A stretch of DNA of 21,244 nucleotides, taken from NCBI GenBank assembly GCA_028718465.1, contig JAQULX010000006.1:1-21244 (forward strand). Direction: 5' to 3'. The translations under genes and the position numbers were made by a program. Every line of letters begins with the position of its first letter. The first letter of the stretch is position 1. This DNA is from Dehalococcoidales bacterium (lineage in GTDB: Bacteria; Chloroflexota; Dehalococcoidia; Dehalococcoidales; UBA3254). Below, piece by piece: positions 1 to 8,408 of the stretch. The notes beneath the pieces were generated by a model that was not told the DNA's origin, did not search any database, and saw only the letters and a list, made by a program, of their open reading frames with translations.

Positions 1-1
1 A

Positions 2-136
2 TTTCGATGTAAATTCTGCGGGGAGATCAAACCATTTGAAGAGCTGGTAGTAATACGCCAGTATTTTCCTCAAATAACTTCCTGCAAGACCTGCTCCAGG
101 GGTACCCGGGACTCTGAGCAGGTCCCATCTGAATAG
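2..136 (+). CDS. C-terminal fragment of a zinc-ribbon protein (partial)
   Basis: An open frame enters from the left edge and ends at TAG 134-136, giving 44 visible residues. Two Cys-x2-Cys pairs (CKFC near residue 3, CKTC near residue 28) with about 21 residues between them form a typical four-cysteine zinc ribbon. The tail after the second pair is short and polar. The gene lies 45 nt upstream of the next gene on the same strand, so the two may be co-transcribed. The start and most of the protein are outside the window, so no function can be given. The frame is short, but the paired CxxC motifs make chance unlikely. Confidence 0.6.
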   Translation, partial: FRCKFCGEIKPFEELVVIRQYFPQITSCKTCSRGTRDSEQVPSE

Positions 137-156
137 GAATAACAATATCATGTAAA

Positions 157-168
157 CTGATATATCAG
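157..168. promoter_or_regulatory. Perfect 12-bp palindrome before the 182 gene
   Basis: CTGATATATCAG is a perfect palindrome ending 13 nt before the ATG at 182 and just upstream of the ribosome binding site (GAGGG at about 170-174). It could be a small operator or a weak hairpin controlling translation. No convincing -35/-10 pair was found around it. Confidence 0.35.
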
Positions 169-181
169 ATGAGGGTTTCAG

Positions 182-877
182 ATGCCGGAAGAATTGGGTA
201 AAATTGAAAAGCCTCCGGTCGAGGAATTTAAAGAGGGAAGAAAAATTTATTTCGTCCCTCTGGTACTGTCCAGCCCGGGCATGCCTCCGGAGTTCACGGA
301 AAAGCTGGGCCGCTATTGGGAGCAGGTAGATTCCCAGATTGCCAATCTGGAATCGAAGCTCGGGCCGGTGAGCCGCCTTTATCACGAACTGGTCCCGGAG
401 ACCGGCCAGGAAGGGCTTGATACAATTCAAAAAGTAAACCCCGGCGGTCTGCCGGTGTTCCAGAGCCGCGTTGATCGGAATGCTGTTTTAGAGGCCCTCG
501 AGGACAACGACCTCTTGAACGAGATAATGGACTGGACCCGCTGCCTTTCACTCGGTTTGCAAAGCCAGAAAGTTTTTTCTACTGTTTACGGCCTTTATAC
601 GGAAGCCAATAACAAGAGAAATGAGTCCATCTCCCGGAAGATAAATGAAACCCTGAAAGAAAATGAGTCCTGCATAGTGATAATGGGTGAAGGGCACCAT
701 GTTAAGTTCCCTTCCGATATCAATATATTTTATATTGCCCCGCCGGCCCTGGATGAGTTGAAACGCTGGATGAGAGACTATGAAGGCCAGGCGGAGAAAA
801 AAGCCACGCAGGAAACCGAACAGCCGGAAGAGAAGACCTCCCAAACGGAAGATCAGCCACCTTTATCCGCCAGGTAG
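182..877 (+). CDS. Conserved-looking hypothetical protein, possible TraB/GumN-like C-terminal motif
   Basis: This encodes 231 residues with no signal peptide or membrane segment, so it is probably cytoplasmic. The ATG is preceded by GAGGG at a spacing of about 7 nt. The N-terminal part (about 15-120) is mixed alpha/beta. Residues about 140-195 contain the string KRNESISRKINETL, then a hydrophobic strand and GEGHH, then a second strand (INIFYIAPP). An Arg-Asn pair, a helix, a strand and a G-x-G-H turn recall the C-terminal part of TraB/PrgY (GumN) proteins, where R-N precedes a GAGH turn. That resemblance is judged by eye and is weak. The last 30 residues are a low-complexity Glu/Gln/Lys/Pro tail, probably disordered. 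The family is not recognised with certainty. It probably shares a transcript with the zinc-ribbon gene upstream. Confidence 0.75.
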   Translation: MPEELGKIEKPPVEEFKEGRKIYFVPLVLSSPGMPPEFTEKLGRYWEQVDSQIANLESKLGPVSRLYHELVPETGQEGLDTIQKVNPGGLPVFQSRVDRNAVLEALEDNDLLNEIMDWTRCLSLGLQSQKVFSTVYGLYTEANNKRNESISRKINETLKENESCIVIMGEGHHVKFPSDINIFYIAPPALDELKRWMRDYEGQAEKKATQETEQPEEKTSQTEDQPPLSAR

Positions 878-932
878 CGGCGGCTTGGGTCAGCCGGCGC
901 CGGCAAGGGACAGCTAGCGTACCTTCAGGTTC

Positions 933-961
933 TTGACAGCCACAACGGCCGGATATACAAT
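933..961 (+). promoter_or_regulatory. Sigma70-type promoter for the transporter gene
   Basis: TTGACA (933-938, six of six) and TACAAT (956-961, five of six) are separated by exactly 17 nt. The predicted start near 968 gives a 5' untranslated region of about 100 nt before the transporter ATG at 1067. Confidence 0.75.
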
Positions 962-1015
962 ATTGGGGCTCAGTAAACAGTGTTGAGCAAGGAGTAATAG
1001 AAAATTCTCTAATAA

Positions 1016-1040
1016 ACCCAATACCGGTCTCTTATTGGGT
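1016..1040 (+). other. Hairpin in the transporter 5' leader
   Basis: ACCCAATA (1016-1023) and TATTGGGT (1033-1040) form a perfect 8-bp stem with a 9-nt loop in the middle of the leader. No U-tract follows, so it is not an intrinsic terminator. It may affect mRNA stability or translation. A good Shine-Dalgarno (AAGGAG, 989-994) lies upstream but has no start codon at a usable distance. Confidence 0.4.
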
Positions 1041-1066
1041 CCGTTATTTGAGATGTCCTTAAACAC

Positions 1067-2341
1067 ATGGCCGTAACCTTAACAGTATTCGTACTCTCGA
1101 TTGGCCTCGTAATGCTGCGGCCCCGCCCATTTAGCGAAGCTTCCGCCTCCATCCTGGGCGCTGCGGTGTTAATCCTTCTAGGGGTAATATCGCCCATCCA
1201 GACATGGGAAGTCTTCCAGGACAATGCGAACGTTATCCTCTTCTTTCTGGGGCTGATGATTACCAGTGTCATCGCCGAGCAGGCCGGATTTTTTGAATGG
1301 TGCGCTTTTAAAGCCGTAAAGCTGGCGCACGGACAGGGTACTCTTCTGCTGGGCATCGTCTTCGGTCTGGGGACTTTGACTACCGCCTTTTTCTCTAATG
1401 ATGCTACAGCCCTGATATTAACTCCACTTGTCTTTGCCCTGGTAACCAGGCTCAAACTCAATGTCCTGCCCTACGTCTTCGCCTGCGCTTTTATCGCCAA
1501 TACCGCCTCGATGCTGCTTCCGATCTCCAATCCGGTCAACCTTCTCGCGGTAGGGCGGTTCGATCTTGCCCTGGGAGAATATTTGAAGTACCTGTTAGTG
1601 CCCTCCATTCTGGTAATCACCGCCAATATCCTTCTTTTCCGGATTATCTTTCACAGGGATATCTCTGCCGTCTCTTCCGAAGTCTCCATATCCGAGTCGG
1701 TTAAAATCGACCGTTTTTTCCTGTGCGTGTGTGCGGGATTGGCCCTGACAGCCACAGGTTATATATTGGTTTCCATTTTCGGTCTGCCTCTGGCATATCC
1801 TGCAATAGGCGGAGCCATTATCCTGCTGACCTGCGGGCTTATTTTCCGGCGTATCGATATCCACAGGGTAACCGGCGGCATCTCCTGGTCCATCTTCGTT
1901 TTTATCTTCGCCATGGCATTACTGGTTAAAGGACTGGAAAATTCCGGGGTGATCCAGGCCCTGGCTGAAGGTCTGGCCGGCCTGGCTTCTCTCGGCACTT
2001 TCCCATCTCTCCTAGCGGTTACACTAGGAACGGCCTGCGGTTCCAATCTTATTAATAACTGGCCTATGATGATGGTCTCGGTTTCCAGCCTGGACAGCCT
2101 GGCCGCTTCGACCGCCGGATTCGACCGGGCGCTGGTATACGGCGCCATAATGGGGGCCGACCTGGGACCGAATATTGCCATTCTGGGTTCGCTTTCCTCC
2201 ATGCTCTGGCTGATACTCTTAAGGCAGCGCGGTTTGATTATCCGCCCTTTGCAATTTTTGAAGCTGGGCTTGATAGTTACTCCGCCAATGCTTATTATAG
2301 GAGTAATTGGTCTTTACGCTTGCTCCCGTTTCTGGGGCTAA
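1067..2341 (+). CDS. ArsB/NhaD-family (ion transporter superfamily) permease
   Basis: This is a 424-residue integral membrane protein with roughly ten to twelve hydrophobic segments spread over its whole length. Two family half-site motifs are visible: SNDATAL at residues 110-116 with SNPVNLL at 154-160, and late in the second half GSNLINNW followed by GADLGPNIAILGSL. The last motif closely resembles the ArsB signature (GxDLGPxxxxxGSL). ArsB proteins export arsenite or antimonite, alone or with an ArsA ATPase. NhaD relatives exchange Na+ for H+. No arsR, arsA or arsC lies nearby, so arsenite specificity is not established. An in-frame stop at 1049-1051 fixes the start at or after 1067. The Shine-Dalgarno is weak (GAGATG, 11 nt away). 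The gene has its own strong promoter and sits alone. Confidence 0.85.
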   Translation: MAVTLTVFVLSIGLVMLRPRPFSEASASILGAAVLILLGVISPIQTWEVFQDNANVILFFLGLMITSVIAEQAGFFEWCAFKAVKLAHGQGTLLLGIVFGLGTLTTAFFSNDATALILTPLVFALVTRLKLNVLPYVFACAFIANTASMLLPISNPVNLLAVGRFDLALGEYLKYLLVPSILVITANILLFRIIFHRDISAVSSEVSISESVKIDRFFLCVCAGLALTATGYILVSIFGLPLAYPAIGGAIILLTCGLIFRRIDIHRVTGGISWSIFVFIFAMALLVKGLENSGVIQALAEGLAGLASLGTFPSLLAVTLGTACGSNLINNWPMMMVSVSSLDSLAASTAGFDRALVYGAIMGADLGPNIAILGSLSSMLWLILLRQRGLIIRPLQFLKLGLIVTPPMLIIGVIGLYACSRFWG

Positions 2342-2367
2342 AAACAGGTTAAAATAAGGACAGGATA

Positions 2368-2904
2368 TTGTTGATGGATAGAGCCAGATTAGCCCGCGAG
2401 ATATATGAGGTATCACACATCACAGGCACATTTAAGTTGCGTTCCGGCCAGATTTCCAACCAGTACTTTGACAAGTATTTGTTCGAAGCCCGGCCCGACC
2501 TGCTCTCGGAAATTGCCGACCATATGGTCAAACTTATCCCCGCCGGCACTGAAGTTTTGGCCGGGCTCGAGATGGGCGGCATTCCCATTGCGGCCGCTTT
2601 ATCAATGAAGACGGGACTGCCAGCGGCTTTCGTCAGGAAGAAAGCCAAGGATTACGGCACCTGTAAACTGGCTGAAGGGGCCGAAGTAAAAAACAGAGAA
2701 GTCTGCATCATTGAGGATGTGGTGACCACCGGAGGTCAGATTATCCTGAGCGCTAATGAACTGAGAAATCTGGGGGCGCGGGTGAAACATGTTATGTGCG
2801 TTATTCAGCGCAGCGCCAACAGCCGGGAGACCCTGGCAAAGGAAGGCCTGGACCTGGTACCGTTATTTACTATGGAAGAATTGGAACCCCGTTCGAATGG
2901 ATAG
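2368..2904 (+). CDS. pyrE: Orotate phosphoribosyltransferase
   Basis: It converts orotate and PRPP to orotidine 5'-phosphate in de novo pyrimidine synthesis, in the cytoplasm. The 178-residue length is normal. Family features are an N-terminal GTFKLRSGQ-S-YFDKY block (about residues 20-37), the flexible-loop lysines (RKKAKDYG, about 89-96), and the PRPP-binding signature VCIIEDVVTTGGQ at 112-124. Start choice: AAGGA at 2356-2360 lies 7 nt before TTG 2368, 10 nt before TTG 2371 and 13 nt before ATG 2374. The upstream TTG therefore fits best, although the ATG is possible. No other pyr genes are nearby. The gene overlaps the next by 8 nt. Confidence 0.93.
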   Translation: MLMDRARLAREIYEVSHITGTFKLRSGQISNQYFDKYLFEARPDLLSEIADHMVKLIPAGTEVLAGLEMGGIPIAAALSMKTGLPAAFVRKKAKDYGTCKLAEGAEVKNREVCIIEDVVTTGGQIILSANELRNLGARVKHVMCVIQRSANSRETLAKEGLDLVPLFTMEELEPRSNG

Positions 2905-3583
2905 ATTATCAAATATTAAAGTCATCAGCATCGATTTCTTTCGCACCCTGATTAATATCCCGCCGGGCTCTGATATAATCTGGGAGACCTATCTCAAAGA
3001 CCGCTTCCCGGATGAACAGTCCCTGAGATACCGGGAGAGAGCGGAAGATATCCTCTCCCTGAAATGGAATGCCGCCGGAACGGATTTTCATCATTTCAAG
3101 AGCGTAAGAAAGGTGCTGGAGGAGACTATTTCCGATCTGTTCAATGAAATCGGTTTCCATTACGACCCGCTGGATGTCACCGATTTCCTGATGAACCAGC
3201 ACAAGCGACGCCGTTTATACGACGACGCGAGACCTTTCCTGGAAAATGCCGGGAGAAAGTACCCCATCTGTCTGGCTTCCGACGGCGACCTGGAGATGCT
3301 TGATAATCTCAGTGAAGTATATACCTTCGACCACGTCTTCGCTTCTGAGACCCTGCGGACCTACAAGATCAATCCGCAGTTCTTCTCTCACGTCGCCAAT
3401 CACTATCAGGTAGAACCGGCTGATATCCTGCACATCGGAGATTCGGAATCAGACATCGTAGGCCCCAAACAATACGGCGTAATGACATGCTGGCTAAACC
3501 GTAAACATAAACCATGGCAACACCCGGTGCATCCTGATTTTGAGGTCTCCTCTCTGTTGAACGTAATGGATATCCTGAGCTGA
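2897..3583 (+). CDS. HAD-superfamily hydrolase with atypical motif I
   Basis: This is a 228-residue haloacid dehalogenase-type protein. The reading frame stays open upstream to 2789, but ATG 2897 puts the HAD motif I beta-strand at the N-terminus, as usual, and overlaps the pyrE stop by only 8 nt. Motif I is DFFRT (D13), motif II is S128 in LASDGD, motif III is K157 and motif IV is GDSESD (D182, D186). The nucleophile Asp is present, but the second Asp of the usual DxD is Phe15. Phosphatases generally need that acid/base residue, whereas dehalogenases and several other HAD groups lack it. A cap-like helical region spans residues about 25-110. Coupling to pyrE suggests a nucleotide or phosphate housekeeping role, but that is a guess. 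The gene ends 6 nt from the convergent tyrA stop. Confidence 0.82.
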   Translation: MDRLSNIKVISIDFFRTLINIPPGSDIIWETYLKDRFPDEQSLRYRERAEDILSLKWNAAGTDFHHFKSVRKVLEETISDLFNEIGFHYDPLDVTDFLMNQHKRRRLYDDARPFLENAGRKYPICLASDGDLEMLDNLSEVYTFDHVFASETLRTYKINPQFFSHVANHYQVEPADILHIGDSESDIVGPKQYGVMTCWLNRKHKPWQHPVHPDFEVSSLLNVMDILS

Positions 3584-3589
3584 AGACGG

Positions 3590-4459
3590 CTACAGCCACT
3601 CCATGATCTTGTACATGTTCTCGTAAGCCTGTCCGAAATTGGCACTGCCAGCCGCATACTTCTCTTTCAGAGCGGTCATGCTGCTTACGAAACCCTGTTT
3701 GTCACCGTTTTTGACCATTTCCAACCATCTGGCTGCATTCTTCTGAAACTGTTCTTCCACTTCCCTTACGCGAGGTAAACGCATCTGAAGGGTGGCATAC
3801 AGCTCGGGGTCTTCAGAGACCACGCTCTCCACCAGGGTAGTTAACACGCGGTAGGTGCTGCCGCCGATTTCTTTCATCTGCTGTAAATTACCGGCTTCGA
3901 TCAGGGTATCCGCCGCTACAATGGAGATGAAATGCGCCAGGCCCAGCACCACCGACATCATCTCGTCGTGTTGCCGGGGCGTCATCAAGGTTACCCGGGC
4001 CCCCCTCTCCTGCAAAAAGGACAGCGCTTTCTGCGCCAGCCGGTTTTCTTCCTCGCTAGTCGGCGTTATGACGAGATTTTGACTGGACAGGGCTTTAGCC
4101 CCCGGACCGAACAGCGGGTGAGTCCCTAACACTGTGGCTTTATCAAGATAACGGTGCATCGTCTCGACCGGGAATTCTTTTACAGAAGTGATATCGATTA
4201 CAATCTGACCCTTCCTCACGTGAGGAGCGACCTCTTTCACCACTTCTTCAAAGGCATCGATATTAACCGCCAGAAGGATAATATCGGCTTCCCCTGCCGT
4301 TCCCGCGCTGCTTGCCGTCCTGACTTTCAGTTCGTTTTCCAGCGAGACCAGACCGGACCGGTCTTTATCGCTGACAATTACATCATAGCCTTCTTGCAGG
4401 AGAAACCGGGCGAACCATCTTCCCATTTTCCCGGCCCCTCCGATAATGCCTGTTTTCAA
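3590..4459 (-). CDS. tyrA: Prephenate dehydrogenase
   Basis: It catalyses NAD(P)+-dependent oxidative decarboxylation of prephenate to 4-hydroxyphenylpyruvate, the committed step to tyrosine. The protein has 289 residues. A Rossmann motif GGAGKMG spans residues 7-13. The acidic residue after strand 2 (SDKD, about 30-33) suggests NAD+ preference. Residues 112-120 (GTHPLFGPG) carry the catalytic His114 region of the TyrA family. The C-terminal half is the helical dimerisation domain. No chorismate mutase or ACT domain is fused. The start codon is TTG (4459-4457), supported by GGGGAGG about 5 nt upstream. It is the last gene of the aro operon, 36 nt after pheA, and no terminator separates it from the convergent HAD gene. 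Confidence 0.92.
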   Translation of the reverse strand: MKTGIIGGAGKMGRWFARFLLQEGYDVIVSDKDRSGLVSLENELKVRTASSAGTAGEADIILLAVNIDAFEEVVKEVAPHVRKGQIVIDITSVKEFPVETMHRYLDKATVLGTHPLFGPGAKALSSQNLVITPTSEEENRLAQKALSFLQERGARVTLMTPRQHDEMMSVVLGLAHFISIVAADTLIEAGNLQQMKEIGGSTYRVLTTLVESVVSEDPELYATLQMRLPRVREVEEQFQKNAARWLEMVKNGDKQGFVSSMTALKEKYAAGSANFGQAYENMYKIMEWL

Positions 4460-4495
4460 TAATGCCTCCCCTGGATTATTGTTTAATATTTTTCC

Positions 4496-5563
4496 TTACT
4501 TCAGCCTGGGATACGACCCCAGATTTTTCAGAAAAATGGTCGAATTCTCCAGACTCTGCAAAGCAGCCTTGACGGACTCATCCTCATGATGCCCTTCGAA
4601 ATCAACATAGAAGTTATACTCCCAGGGCTTCTGGCGGGTAGGTCGCGATTCGATACGGGTAAGATTTATTTTCCGGTTTGCCAGTTCTTTCAGGGCGTCA
4701 TACAGTGCTCCAGGATGGTGCTTGACGGTAAAGACTATTGAAGTCTTATCGCAGCCCGAAGGAGGGGCGTCCTGACTTGAGAGTATATAGAACCGCGTAT
4801 AGTTATGGGGGTTGTCCTCGATTCCCTTGACCAGAATCTTCATCCCGTATATCTCCGCCGCCCGGGCACTGGCAATGGCTGCTTTATCCGGCGCTCCGCT
4901 CTCTTTGACAAGCTTGACGCTGCCGGCCGTGTCATAGGTGGATGTCTGCTTCCATCCCATCTTTCTCAAGAAAGCCTTGCACTGTCCCAGCGCCTGGGGA
5001 TGCGAATAAACTTCTTTGATGGAATCGATCTGCGCGGACGGCTGTCCGATCAGGTTGTGGACTATTCTGATCTGGTTCTCACCGGTCACTTTTAAACCGG
5101 AGTCAAGCAGAAGATCGTAGGTCCGGGGGACGCTCCCTTCCAGGGAGTTTTCCACCGGTACCAGTCCGAATTGCACCTCATCCGCCTCTACGGCCTGGAA
5201 GACGTCCTCAAAACTCTCGCAGGGCCTCAAACGAGCGCCCGCACCGAAATATTGATAAGCCGCTTCCTCGCTGTAAGCCCCCAGCTCTCCCTGAAAAGCC
5301 ACAGTGACGCCCTGGACCTCTTTGCTGGCAAATAGCAGCCGCTGGTAAATTTTTTCTATCACTTCGGGGTCCAGTCTCTCGGATTCGGCCATATCCCTGA
5401 CCCTTTCCAGCACCTTTTGTTCCCGCGACTTATCTTCAATCGGCTTTCCGATTTCACGCTTTTCTTTGCCGATGGAGCGGGTTACCTCCATTCTCGCGGC
5501 AATCAGCTTGACGATACGGGTATCCAGTTCATCGATTTGTTTTCTTAAATCATCCAGGCTCAT
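4496..5563 (-). CDS. pheA: Chorismate mutase / prephenate dehydratase (P-protein)
   Basis: This bifunctional enzyme converts chorismate to prephenate and then to phenylpyruvate, for phenylalanine. From the start at 5563 it has 355 residues. An AroQ-type mutase helix domain covers about 1-83. The prephenate dehydratase domain covers about 86-262, with the catalytic TRF motif at 256-258. A C-terminal ACT regulatory domain covers about 273-350, with GALYD at 285-289 and ESRP at 305-308; these are the motifs used for Phe feedback binding. The frame is open upstream to 5608, but ATG 5563 has AGAGGA about 7 nt ahead and forms an ATGA overlap with the aroC stop, so it is preferred. Control is expected at two levels: ACT feedback and operon attenuation. 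Confidence 0.95.
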   Translation of the reverse strand: MSLDDLRKQIDELDTRIVKLIAARMEVTRSIGKEKREIGKPIEDKSREQKVLERVRDMAESERLDPEVIEKIYQRLLFASKEVQGVTVAFQGELGAYSEEAAYQYFGAGARLRPCESFEDVFQAVEADEVQFGLVPVENSLEGSVPRTYDLLLDSGLKVTGENQIRIVHNLIGQPSAQIDSIKEVYSHPQALGQCKAFLRKMGWKQTSTYDTAGSVKLVKESGAPDKAAIASARAAEIYGMKILVKGIEDNPHNYTRFYILSSQDAPPSGCDKTSIVFTVKHHPGALYDALKELANRKINLTRIESRPTRQKPWEYNFYVDFEGHHEDESVKAALQSLENSTIFLKNLGSYPRLK

Positions 5564-6651
5564 TTTAATATCCTCTCGATCAGTCCCGCCCGAAGCGCCA
5601 GGTCGCACAGCGTTACCGCCATCATGGACTCAACCACGATTACCGCCCTGGGAACCAGACATGCATCGTGCCTGCCCGAGATGAGTATCTCTTTGTTTTC
5701 CATGGTCTTCATATCCACGGTCTTTTGCGGCTGAGAGATCGAGGGCACAGGCTTCACCGCCGCCCGGACTACGAGCGGCATCCCGCTGCTGATCCCTCCC
5801 AGCGCCCCTCCGGCGTTATTGGTCCCCATCACCACATGGTTACCTTGATATACTATCGGATCGTTATTCTGTGATCCCCGTTTTTCCGCTGCTGAGAATC
5901 CTGCCCCGAACTCAATCCCTTTTACGGCCGGTATCGCCAGAAACGCCTTCGCTATCTCCCCCTCCAGGGTGTCGAAATAAGGCTCTCCCAACCCTACCGG
6001 CAGATTCAGTGCCAGTCCTTCGATCACACCGCCAAGGCTGTCCCTGTCTTTGCCGACCTGCTCGATCAGCTCCAGCATAACCTTCTCAGCCTGCGGGTCT
6101 GCGCACCGCAGAGGACTGCGGTAGACATTCTGTCTTATGGCGTTCGCGTCGACGGCGGCAGCCCTGACGCTGCCTATCCGAACGGTGTGCGCCAACACCT
6201 CGATGCCCTTAGTTTTGAGCACCTTTTTGGCAATTGCCCCGGCCATCACGAGTCCAACCGTTACTCTGCCGGAAAACCTGCCCCCGCCGCGGTAATCATT
6301 CAGTCCGCCGTATTTCATGAACGCCGTATAGTCCGCATGGCCCGGGCGAGGAAGGAACCGCGTCTTTTCATATTCGGTGGAGACGGTATCATTGTTCCGT
6401 ACCAGCAGAGCGACCGGAGCCCCGGTAGAGTGCCCCTCGAAAATCCCCGAGAGTATCTCCACCCGGTCTTCTTCCAGCCTGGCGGTCTGTCCCGCGCCGG
6501 CCACCGGCTTTCTCTTGTCCACTTCACTCTGGATGTCTTCTTCCCTGATCGGCAGCCCGGCAGGGCAGCCTTCAACTACAACACCCACGCCGGGGCCATG
6601 GCTTTCTCCAAAGCTGGTGATGCGAAAAATTTTACCGAAGCTATCGCTCAT
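5560..6651 (-). CDS. aroC: Chorismate synthase
   Basis: It removes phosphate from 5-enolpyruvylshikimate 3-phosphate (EPSP) to give chorismate, using reduced FMN. The length of 363 residues is typical. The N-terminal signature GESHGPG is followed by EGCPAG. Downstream are [10 protein letters not shown], with catalytic and FMN-contacting residues, and the [16 protein letters not shown] block near the C-terminus. The start at 6651 is the first Met and fits the family N-terminus (MSDSFGKIF). It overlaps the end of aroA by 11 nt and its stop overlaps pheA in an ATGA. No flavin reductase domain is fused, so it should be a monofunctional enzyme relying on cellular reduced FMN. Confidence 0.96.
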   Translation of the reverse strand: MSDSFGKIFRITSFGESHGPGVGVVVEGCPAGLPIREEDIQSEVDKRKPVAGAGQTARLEEDRVEILSGIFEGHSTGAPVALLVRNNDTVSTEYEKTRFLPRPGHADYTAFMKYGGLNDYRGGGRFSGRVTVGLVMAGAIAKKVLKTKGIEVLAHTVRIGSVRAAAVDANAIRQNVYRSPLRCADPQAEKVMLELIEQVGKDRDSLGGVIEGLALNLPVGLGEPYFDTLEGEIAKAFLAIPAVKGIEFGAGFSAAEKRGSQNNDPIVYQGNHVVMGTNNAGGALGGISSGMPLVVRAAVKPVPSISQPQKTVDMKTMENKEILISGRHDACLVPRAVIVVESMMAVTLCDLALRAGLIERILK

Positions 6652-7897
6652 CCGTTTTCACCCCCAGATTTTGCAGGACTTTCCAGTATTCAGGATAGGT
6701 TTTCGCCACACATTCGGCGCCTTCGATGATAATTCCACTTGCCGCCCCCAGAAGGCTGAAGGCCATGGCGATGCGGTGGTCGTCACAGGAATCTATTACC
6801 GCCCTTCGCGGCTTTCCTCCGGTTACCGTTAGTTTATCCGCTTCCTCAGCGGCCTGTATCCCGGCCCTCTCCAGCCCTTTCATGACGGCCAGTATCCGGT
6901 TGGACTCCTTTAAACGAGCCCGCTGGATACCGCTAAACTCGCTGGTACCTTCGGCCAGAGCCGCCAGCGCCGCCATAGTCGGCAGAAGGTCGATGCAGTC
7001 ATTCAAATCAGCCTTGATAGCTTTCAAGCAGCCTCTCTTAACAATCACAGCATCCGGGTATACCGCCACTGATGCGCCCATTTCCCTCAGAAGGTCGATG
7101 ATTCTCCGGTCTCCCTGCAAACTGACGGTATTGAGGTTGTCCACTTGCACCTCTCCAGCTACCGCTCCCAGACTCAATAAATATGATGCCGAAGACCAAT
7201 CGCCTTCTACCCGGTAGACTGCCGGATAGTAGGGCTGAGGGAACGACTGATATTCCGTCAGATCGTCCGAATACTTTATCTGAATGCCAAAATGGTTCAG
7301 GCATTCCAGTGTCATTAAAACATACGGCCTGGAATCCAGAGGCGTAGTCAAACGTATTCCTGCCGGTCTATCCGCCAGGGGAGCCGCCAGCAGCAGGGCT
7401 GAAACATACTGGGAGCTGATATCTCCCGGCAGTTCGGTCAGCCCGCCGCCGATATGGCCTCCTTTGACAATGACCGGCGGGAAATCGCCGAGGCAGGAGA
7501 TATCCACTTCCCATTTTCTCAGGGCTTCCACCAGTATTTTCACCGGACGCTTTGCCAGGGAAGGCCCCGCGGTCAGCCGGATTTGCCCGGGCACTAAGGC
7601 CCCGATCGCGCTCATGAATCGCAGGGTAGCCGCGGAATTGCCGCAAAACAGGTCCTCTTGCGGGGCCCGGAACCTGCCTCCTTTTACCTGCCAGCAATCT
7701 CCGTCCGGGCTTATCCGTACTCCGATTTTCCTCAATACACCCTGTGCAGCATCTGTATCATCCGAGCTCAGCGGCTGCTGTATTTCACTCGTCCCGCCGG
7801 CTAAAGCCGCACACATCAGTGCCCGGATAGTATAGCTTTTCGAGGACGGAGCCCGGGCAGTTCCCCTTACCTCACTCTTATGAATAGAATTCTGCAT
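6641..7897 (-). CDS. aroA: EPSP synthase (3-phosphoshikimate 1-carboxyvinyltransferase)
   Basis: It transfers the enolpyruvyl group of PEP to shikimate 3-phosphate. The length of 418 residues is normal. Substrate-binding SSKSYTIRA is at 18-26 (Lys20). The PEP-site loop [10 protein letters not shown] is at 85-94. A late LKESNRI block carries the catalytic glutamate. Aligned by eye to the E. coli loop GNAGTAMRP, the position of Gly96 is Ala89, Thr97 is Ala90 and Pro101 is Phe94. Ala at the Gly96 position is the feature of the class II, glyphosate-insensitive CP4-type enzyme, so this enzyme may be naturally insensitive. It overlaps aroK by 20 nt and aroC by 11 nt, which suggests translational coupling. 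The Shine-Dalgarno is weak. Confidence 0.95.
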   Translation of the reverse strand: MQNSIHKSEVRGTARAPSSKSYTIRALMCAALAGGTSEIQQPLSSDDTDAAQGVLRKIGVRISPDGDCWQVKGGRFRAPQEDLFCGNSAATLRFMSAIGALVPGQIRLTAGPSLAKRPVKILVEALRKWEVDISCLGDFPPVIVKGGHIGGGLTELPGDISSQYVSALLLAAPLADRPAGIRLTTPLDSRPYVLMTLECLNHFGIQIKYSDDLTEYQSFPQPYYPAVYRVEGDWSSASYLLSLGAVAGEVQVDNLNTVSLQGDRRIIDLLREMGASVAVYPDAVIVKRGCLKAIKADLNDCIDLLPTMAALAALAEGTSEFSGIQRARLKESNRILAVMKGLERAGIQAAEEADKLTVTGGKPRRAVIDSCDDHRIAMAFSLLGAASGIIIEGAECVAKTYPEYWKVLQNLGVKTDER

Positions 7898-8408
7898 TTT
7901 TCCGTAACTCGTCTGCTATCCTGTCTGCCACCGATTCTAACGCCAGGCCGGAAGTATCGACTTCTATATCAGCCGCTCTTTCGAAAAAGGGCTGTCGGAA
8001 GCGCATCAAAGACCGGATTTCCGATTTCCTGACATTCCCTTTCAGTACCGGGCGGCCTTTGCTATGGCCAGCGATTCGTTTAAAAATATCAGCCGGCGAG
8101 GCGGTCAACCACACTATCACAGCATCCTGCTTCAAACGGTCGATATTGATCCGGTTGAGGACTACTCCTCCGCCGCAATCGATAACCTGGTTTTTCTCGC
8201 AGGCTATTGTCTTGATCGCCTCGATCTCCCTCTCGCGAAAGCCGATCTCGCCTTCCTCGTTAAAAATCTGCGGGATAGTCTTGCCGGCTTCTCCGGCAAT
8301 CCGGGAATCGACCTCGACATATTTCTTCTTCAGGCGCTCTGCCAGGATTATTCCTACGGCGCTCTTTCCTGCGCCCATAAAACCTATCAGAGCGATATTA
8401 GTCTTCAT
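7878..8408 (-). CDS. aroK: Shikimate kinase
   Basis: It phosphorylates shikimate at the 3-hydroxyl with ATP. It has 176 residues, as usual. The Walker A P-loop GFMGAGKS is at 9-16. The shikimate-binding Asp34 (VDSRI), the FRERE segment (Arg58) and GGG at 79-81 follow in the expected order, with the lid arginine in GRPVL near 118. The start ATG 8408 lies inside the end of aroE (11-nt overlap) and its own end overlaps aroA by 20 nt, so ribosomes may pass directly from gene to gene. The Shine-Dalgarno is weak, which fits coupling. Confidence 0.95.
   Translation of the reverse strand: MKTNIALIGFMGAGKSAVGIILAERLKKKYVEVDSRIAGEAGKTIPQIFNEEGEIGFREREIEAIKTIACEKNQVIDCGGGVVLNRINIDRLKQDAVIVWLTASPADIFKRIAGHSKGRPVLKGNVRKSEIRSLMRFRQPFFERAADIEVDTSGLALESVADRIADELRKNAEFYS

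Noticed and set aside
2789..2896. Longer N-terminus for the HAD protein
   Set aside because: It would overlap pyrE by over 100 nt and add residues before the motif I strand, where the family begins. ATG 2897 fits better.
5564..5608. Longer N-terminus for PheA
   Set aside because: ATG 5563 has a good ribosome site and forms an ATGA overlap with aroC. The extra residues do not match the mutase domain.
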